Shown here piece after piece: positions 59,765-64,000 of a stretch of 64,000 bases of DNA (positions within the stretch are counted from its first letter, which is position 1; each line of letters starts with the position of its first letter). The stretch is from Companilactobacillus allii (GTDB lineage Bacteria; Bacillota; Bacilli; Lactobacillales; Lactobacillaceae), in contig NZ_CP019323.1 of assembly GCF_001971585.1 (NCBI RefSeq), positions 610,053-674,052 of the forward strand, in the 5' to 3' direction. A model generated the notes under the pieces. The model saw only the letters and a program-made list of their open reading frames with translations. It ran no database searches and was not told the origin of the DNA. Made by a program: the position numbers and the translations under genes.

Positions 59765-59788
59765 GACCGCCTTTGGCGGTCTTTTTTT
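59765..59788 (+). terminator. terminator after the NlpC/P60 gene
   Basis: GACCGCC / GGCGGTC 7-bp stem with 3-nt loop and eight T. Confidence 0.94.
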
Positions 59789-59826
59789 GTACAATTTGAT
59801 AGTATAGAAGACATAAGAGGTAAATT

Positions 59827-60489
59827 ATGGAAAAATTATTAGAAGAAGCAATGAAACTTATTAAGCCCAAAATGATAGTTAGTTTTGGCGGTGGCAATAC
59901 AGTAGGTAGATTAATGAAAGAAGTTGCTAAACAGAACTTAGATATCACGGTCTGTACACCTTCAGAAGTGACTAAACAGACTTGTTTAGACCTTGGATTC
60001 TTTGTTAAAGAATTGGATCAAGTTGATCACATAGACTTAGGATTTGATGGATGTGACTCACTAGATAAGAATCTTAACGCCTTGAAGAGTAATGGTGGTA
60101 TTCATGTATTTGAGAAGATTTATGCAAGTATGGCAACTAACTATGTGATTCTAGGTCCCAAAGAACGCATGCAAGAACAACTGAGTTCTGATGTGTTCTT
60201 GAGTCTAGAAGTGATTGAGCCTGCCATTGATCAAGTGGTTGATTATGTTAAGAAACTAGGTGGTAAAGTTAAAGTACGCCAATCTAGTGACATTGCAGGT
60301 ATGGTTAGGACAAAACTTGGCAATGGATTAGTAGATTGTTACTTTGATAATTGGGATAAGATAGATGACATTAATCAAAAGTTAAGTGGCTTCAATGGTG
60401 TTGTAGGAACATCATACTTCCACAATCTTGTTACTTTCGCATTGTTATCTGACGGTGATAAAGTTATTCAAATAGGTAACGCAAAATAA
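59827..60489 (+). CDS. ribose-5-phosphate isomerase A-like protein
   Basis: 220 residues. RpiA fold: SFGGGNTVGRLM (phosphate loop), FDGCDSLDKNLNALKSNGG at the position of the family DGADE...K-GGG, then EKIYASM. Asp residues and the basic Lys are kept, but the Glu of DGADE is Ser and the GGGG loop is NGG, so this is a divergent RpiA. It may isomerise ribose-5-phosphate/ribulose-5-phosphate or a related sugar phosphate. SD AGAGGTAA. Monocistronic, facing a GPH sugar symporter gene. Confidence 0.75.
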   Translation: MEKLLEEAMKLIKPKMIVSFGGGNTVGRLMKEVAKQNLDITVCTPSEVTKQTCLDLGFFVKELDQVDHIDLGFDGCDSLDKNLNALKSNGGIHVFEKIYASMATNYVILGPKERMQEQLSSDVFLSLEVIEPAIDQVVDYVKKLGGKVKVRQSSDIAGMVRTKLGNGLVDCYFDNWDKIDDINQKLSGFNGVVGTSYFHNLVTFALLSDGDKVIQIGNAK

Positions 60490-60490
60490 A

Positions 60491-60541
60491 TAGCGTGCTA
60501 AGACACAATTTTTCCAATCAATTGTGTTTTGGCACGCTATT
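60491..60541. terminator. bidirectional terminator between rpiA-like and GPH genes
   Basis: AGCGTGC...GACACAATT pairs with AATTGTGTT...GCACGCT. T-rich on the plus strand, A-rich before it. The ACACAATTTTTCC sequence resembles the 3' arm of the palindromic elements. Confidence 0.85.
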
Positions 60542-60548
60542 TTATATT

Positions 60549-61874
60549 CTAATTAGTTATTTTAGAAATTTCAGTTTGAATTTTAGTTTCATTATATGCA
60601 AGTAAGACTACGAACATGACAACATACAAAACAAGTGGAATTATTGCGAAATTAAGATTGATTGCTGAAATTGTGGAAGCTGATTGTGGCTTGTTGGAGA
60701 CGTAACCAGTTAACTGCAATGATTCAGCGGTGACTAATCCTCCTAATCCTAAACCAAGATTGACGCCCAGGTCATCAGTTGAGGCCAGCACACCTTCAGC
60801 CTGAATACCCATAGCTGTCCCGTATCGTATCGTGTCAGCAATCATAATGGAAACCAGTCCGATTATGAATCCATTACCAATAGAATTGACAAAGATGCCG
60901 ACAAACAAGACTGGTACGCTTTGGCTATAGGCTGCTATGGTAATGATGATCTGACCAACAAAGGCAGTCACAATACCACTTAGCATCGTATTCTTCTTAC
61001 CGATCTTACCGGATACAAAGTAGATCGAAACGACACCGATCAAAGCTGTCAAAGTAAAGCTGTTAGCCAGTGAAACCAAAGATTCATTTTGCAGGACATA
61101 TTTGAAATAGTAGATGATGGTCTGATTCTTGATAGCCGTCGTCATCCAATATAGGAAGATAACCACTGAGATAACTATCCAAGGCTTATTTTGTTTCATC
61201 ATACCCCAGACTTCGGAGAGTGGTTGATGATTTATTTCATCATTGGTGAATCTTTCACGGACATGGAAGAAGGTATTTAGGATCAATATCAAAGATATTA
61301 TCCCAAATAAGGCAATTGTAAGTAAGAAGCCCTTTTGTTGATTACCACGTCCAAAGAATGCAACCAGCGGTATGGTGAATGTTGCGACGATAATTTGAAC
61401 AGAGCTACCGAAGAATTGTCTGATGACACCTAGTAAGGTAGTCTCTTTTTCGTTCTCGGTCATAGTTGGTAGGATCGATGTAATAGGTAAGTTCACAGCC
61501 GTGTAGAAGAATCCTAAGCCAAGATAAGTTATATATGCCCAAGCTAATTTACCAAAGTGTGGTAAGAAGTTCGGTGTCACAAAGGTTAGGATTGCGAAAA
61601 CGACATATGGGAAAGAAAACCATAGGAAAAACGGTCTACTTTTGCCCCATCTAGAGTGCGTGTGATCGATCATTACTCCAATCAGTAAACTCTCAAAGAC
61701 ATCAGCTGTTCTTGCTACAACGAAGAGAATAGCCACCTCATTAGGCGTTAAACCGAAAACATCTGTGTAAAAGAAGAGCAGATACATAGTCATCATTTGA
61801 AAAACTAAGTTGTCTGCTGCATCACTTAATCCATAGCTAAGTCGCTCTGGTACTGAGGTTTGCCATTTATGCAT
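60549..61874 (-). CDS. GPH family sugar:cation symporter
   Basis: Glycoside-pentoside-hexuronide symporter. 441 residues, 12 helices. ERLSYGLSDAADNLVFQM at the start and DHTHSRWGKSRPFFLW in the 2-3 loop are the GPH signatures. No EIIA-like domain at the C-terminus, unlike LacS. Substrate not assignable; glycosides or pentosides likely. Follows yagU by 8 bp on the minus strand. Confidence 0.9.
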   Translation of the reverse strand: MHKWQTSVPERLSYGLSDAADNLVFQMMTMYLLFFYTDVFGLTPNEVAILFVVARTADVFESLLIGVMIDHTHSRWGKSRPFFLWFSFPYVVFAILTFVTPNFLPHFGKLAWAYITYLGLGFFYTAVNLPITSILPTMTENEKETTLLGVIRQFFGSSVQIIVATFTIPLVAFFGRGNQQKGFLLTIALFGIISLILILNTFFHVRERFTNDEINHQPLSEVWGMMKQNKPWIVISVVIFLYWMTTAIKNQTIIYYFKYVLQNESLVSLANSFTLTALIGVVSIYFVSGKIGKKNTMLSGIVTAFVGQIIITIAAYSQSVPVLFVGIFVNSIGNGFIIGLVSIMIADTIRYGTAMGIQAEGVLASTDDLGVNLGLGLGGLVTAESLQLTGYVSNKPQSASTISAINLNFAIIPLVLYVVMFVVLLAYNETKIQTEISKITN

Positions 61875-61882
61875 TTGCCCAC

Positions 61883-62395
61883 CTACTTTTGTTCAGTCAG
61901 TCGACGATATATCTCTGCGCCAACTACGTCGTTGGTCCACATCCAAGCAATGTGACCTAGTGCTTCAGATAAATGCTCTTCAGTAGGTTGGTCTGAAGGT
62001 GATGGTACAGTCTTCATCAAAGGCATGATACCGATATGGAAGGCTACCCAAATGGCTAATCCAAAGATCGAACCAGAACCGGCCCTGATGTAAGGTTTGT
62101 ATTGAGCTAAAACTTCATAAATAATAGCGAATGAAGTTGAGAAACCAAAGTGCATCAAATAACTGACCCAAGGTAATTTCTCACCTGAATAAGTATATGT
62201 GGCATGCGTCCATTTTTCAGGCATACCAAATTGTTGAAGTAATTTTTGTGGAGGATTAGTTGAGTTACGTTTTGCATCTCTTGGTGGTAAGATGTTCTCC
62301 CAACCAAGCTTGACCAATCCAGATGCCACTCCGGCAGTTGTTCCAGCAATAATTGCTGCCTTCAAGTTCTTCTTTTGTTCACGAGATAATTTCAT
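61883..62395 (-). CDS. YagU family (DUF1440) membrane protein
   Basis: 170 residues, three to four membrane helices. AGTTAGVASGLVKLGWENILPPR, typical of YagU/DUF1440, is near the start and ALGHIAWMWTNDVVGAEIYR near the end. In E. coli YagU contributes to acid resistance; here the role is inferred only from family. SD AGGTGG. First gene of a two-gene unit with the GPH symporter. Confidence 0.85.
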   Translation of the reverse strand: MKLSREQKKNLKAAIIAGTTAGVASGLVKLGWENILPPRDAKRNSTNPPQKLLQQFGMPEKWTHATYTYSGEKLPWVSYLMHFGFSTSFAIIYEVLAQYKPYIRAGSGSIFGLAIWVAFHIGIMPLMKTVPSPSDQPTEEHLSEALGHIAWMWTNDVVGAEIYRRLTEQK

Positions 62396-62490
62396 AATTG
62401 TGCCACCTCAATTCTAATATAGGTTCATTATAGGACAACTACTCAGATATCTCAGGTGATAGGTCTTAAGCATCATAGATTCTTCATACT

Positions 62491-62774
62491 TTATTACTTA
62501 TTTATTCGTAGTTTCCCAGTTAATTATTCATAATTTGACGTTATTATTTAAGCATAGTCAAAAAGAAATAAGAGGTGACAGGATGGACCAACAACTTTAA
62601 TTCAAATGATATTACCCGTAAATATTTTCTTATAAACTCACAACAAATAGAAAAACCCTTTATATATTAATCCCTATAAATTAAATTTTATTTAATCCCC
62701 CCTTAATTAAATAAAACCCCTATATAAAAGCATATAACACATAAAATATATTTCCCCCCTGATATATATTTTGA
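62491..62774 (+). repeat. C-rich direct repeat R1 (candidate small RNA unit)
   Basis: About 280 bp matching R2 at 63541-63794. Conserved 5' block (TTTATTCGTA...TTTAAGCATAGTCAAA), conserved SD plus start (AGAGGTGA..., ATG 62583) opening a 5-codon frame MDQQL, then AT-rich sequence with islands ATCCC, ATCCCCCC, AACCCC and TTTCCCCCC before GATATATATTTT. A terminator at 62779-62820 follows, so a plus-strand transcript of about 250 nt is possible. No other gene in 62396-62798. Confidence 0.7.
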
Positions 62775-62778
62775 AATC

Positions 62779-62820
62779 AAAAAACAGACACCTTGCCTCT
62801 ACTGCAAAGTGTCTGTTTTT
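62779..62820. terminator. bidirectional terminator between R1 and the unknown gene
   Basis: AAAAAACAGACAC / GTGTCTGTTTTT, 12-13 bp stem with T-tracts on both strands. Its minus-strand 5' arm lies in the last codons of the gene at 62799. Confidence 0.88.
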
Positions 62821-63368
62821 CTAACTTTTGGATCAAAACTGGAGATCAATGTATTTAATTCTTTTACAGTTTCCTTAGGATGATATGTAAAATCTCTAGA
62901 GGCATCCAAATAGATTCTCTCCTTATTCTTTAAAATAAGTTCAACACCTAGGGGATTTTTAATCATTGACATACGAGAATAAAAAATACCATATGCAGTT
63001 GAAACAGGTAACATGAAATCTAATGATTTTAACTTTCCGGTAGATCCAATTATTTGAATACTAATAACATCGTTTATAGAAATCTCTTTCATTTTAGTTA
63101 TATAAGGGAAAATCATCATAACTAGTCTATTACTATATTTATCAATATTATTAAATTTAATAATATTCGAATTATATTCCCAGTAGCTAAACAGTCCTGG
63201 TAAATTGAAAAAGTAATATCCATTAAATAAAATTACGAAGAATAATATAAAGATGGCAAGACCAATATATTTTGAAAAGATGTTTCCGAAGGCCAGTCCA
63301 AATATGGAGGATATTAGAATACTTATTAATAACGGTCTAAAATTAACTTTTTTTCCAAATTTCAACAT
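62799..63368 (-). CDS. two-helix membrane protein, unknown function
   Basis: 189 residues. Two close membrane helices near the N-terminus (about 12-30 and 33-55), then a soluble PH-like or DUF-type domain (VISIQIIGSTGKLKSLDFML, LILKNKERIYLDASRDFTYH). Not recognised; layout recalls small membrane proteins with a cytoplasmic bPH2-like domain. Lies alone between direct repeats R1 and R2, on the strand opposite to their reading direction, with base composition more AT-rich than its neighbours. Confidence 0.6.
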   Translation of the reverse strand: MLKFGKKVNFRPLLISILISSIFGLAFGNIFSKYIGLAIFILFFVILFNGYYFFNLPGLFSYWEYNSNIIKFNNIDKYSNRLVMMIFPYITKMKEISINDVISIQIIGSTGKLKSLDFMLPVSTAYGIFYSRMSMIKNPLGVELILKNKERIYLDASRDFTYHPKETVKELNTLISSFDPKVRKTDTLQ

Positions 63369-63540
63369 TATTTTTACCTAGATTCATGATTATTTTTGAC
63401 TTTACTGCTTCCTTAACCAAATCTAATGTAACATTTGGAAATAAATATTGTTTAAAAATATCCTTAATGCCATATATATTGTCCTGAACGGCTTTATGAC
63501 AGATTGATTTTACAATTCCTCACAAATTATTCACAAATAG

Positions 63541-63794
63541 TTATTGATTTATTCGTACTTTCCCAATTAATTATTCATAAATTAACGTTATTATTTAAGC
63601 ATAGTCAAATAACAAAGAGGTGAACGAATGGTAATGATAAATATCAAAAGAAACATCCTTTAAACATAAAATAGATAAAAACTTAAAAATTAAAATCCCT
63701 ATAAATTAAAAAACTTTTATTTAATCCCTATTTAAAACAACCCTCATACAATACACAAGTAAAAATATATTTCCTCCCCGATATATATTTTAAA
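63541..63794 (+). repeat. C-rich direct repeat R2 (candidate small RNA unit)
   Basis: Partner of R1. The 5' block, AGAGGTGA plus ATG (63628) and the downstream islands (ATCCCTATAAATTAAA, TTTAATCCC, TTTCCTCCCC-GATATATATTTT) are conserved; the short frame is now 11 codons, MVMINIKRNIL. Followed by a terminator at 63858-63886. 63369-63540 and 63795-63857 show nothing else. Confidence 0.7.
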
Positions 63795-63857
63795 AGAATT
63801 TTAAGAACATCAAATTATCAGAAAGAGAGAATAGATCATGTAAATAATAAGAAAAGG

Positions 63858-63886
63858 AACTCGTGCCGGAAGACGCGAGCCTTTTT
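63858..63886 (+). terminator. terminator after R2
   Basis: CTCGTG...CGCGAG stem with a GU pair and C-rich loop, followed by five T then GTTTT. It lies just before the Fic gene promoter (-10 TATAAT at 63893-63898). Confidence 0.7.
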
Positions 63887-63936
63887 GTTTTGTATAATGA
63901 AATTATAGAAGACAAAGTAGTTTGTGGAGGATAGTT

Positions 63937-64000
63937 ATGGCTGAATTCGAGGATAAGTATAGATTAACTGACAAGGAAAATATATTTATTGCCAAAAAGA
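63937..64000 (+). CDS. Fic family protein, 5' end only
   Basis: Only 21 codons are in the window: MAEFEDKYRLTDKENIFIAK. The stretch LTDKENIFIAKK followed by helical sequence is typical of the N-terminus of lactobacillus Fic proteins, which transfer AMP or other groups to target proteins, often as antitoxin-controlled enzymes. SD GGAGGA. The catalytic HPFx motif would lie beyond the edge, so the call rests on similarity of the first residues only. Confidence 0.55.
   Translation, partial: MAEFEDKYRLTDKENIFIAKK

Overview
The window is the chromosomal replication-origin region of a low-GC Firmicute, almost certainly a member of the Lactobacillaceae. Support comes from the gene order rpmH-rnpA-yidC-mnmE / dnaA-dnaN-yaaA-recF-gyrB-gyrA-rpsF-ssb-rpsR-gdpP-rplI-dnaB-purA, the class Ib nrdHIEF operon, GTG/TTG starts with strong Shine-Dalgarno sites, and a lactobacillus-like 16S sequence. 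A Companilactobacillus-type species is my guess from style only.

Layout. 1-2955 (minus): mnmE (last few codons cut by the window edge), yidC, rnpA and rpmH, reading away from the origin. 2956-5001: a bipartite oriC around dnaA, with DnaA boxes on both sides, a long palindrome just after dnaA, and a DnaA-trio/AT-rich unwinding segment before dnaN. 5002-19107: replication, gyrase and ribosomal genes, a perfect parS site between rpsF and ssb, the c-di-AMP phosphodiesterase gdpP, the helicase dnaB, and purA. 19396-33047: accessory and envelope genes: a MarR-controlled ABC exporter, membrane proteins of unknown role, a class A penicillin-binding protein, an amino-acid permease, a split ThrE exporter and an LCP cell-wall ligase. 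33077-39859: an ABC-F ATPase, then a complete rrn operon with tandem promoters and no tRNA genes. 40103-45801: an Mga-like regulator, a structured unassigned RNA with its own promoter and terminator, then a five-gene operon (MFS, hydrolase, unknown, TauE, DUF1634). 46075-50074: a frameshifted Cas4-like nuclease/Rad3-type helicase followed by a PD-(D/E)XK-like protein and a Sce7725 protein. 50249-52959: a DUF1430 bacteriocin-type ABC pair. 53092-56889 (minus): nrdHIEF. 57174-62395: small membrane proteins, a guanylate-kinase-like enzyme, an NlpC/P60 hydrolase, an RpiA-like protein, a GPH sugar symporter and YagU. 62491-63886: a duplicated C-rich, terminator-ended transcription-unit-like sequence flanking an unknown membrane gene. 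The window ends at the first codons of a Fic gene.

The most unusual feature is a dispersed family of at least eight large palindromic elements of about 110-130 bp. Each lies in the same orientation as, and starts at or within about 20 bp of, the stop codon of a gene. All begin with AGAG. Their stem sequences vary but stay complementary, and the internal-loop motifs are conserved. Their 3' arms have twice become tandem repeats. Other leads are the duplicated C-rich RNA-like units near the right end, the structured leader at 41763-41935, and the frameshifted helicase with apparently missing iron-sulfur cysteines.
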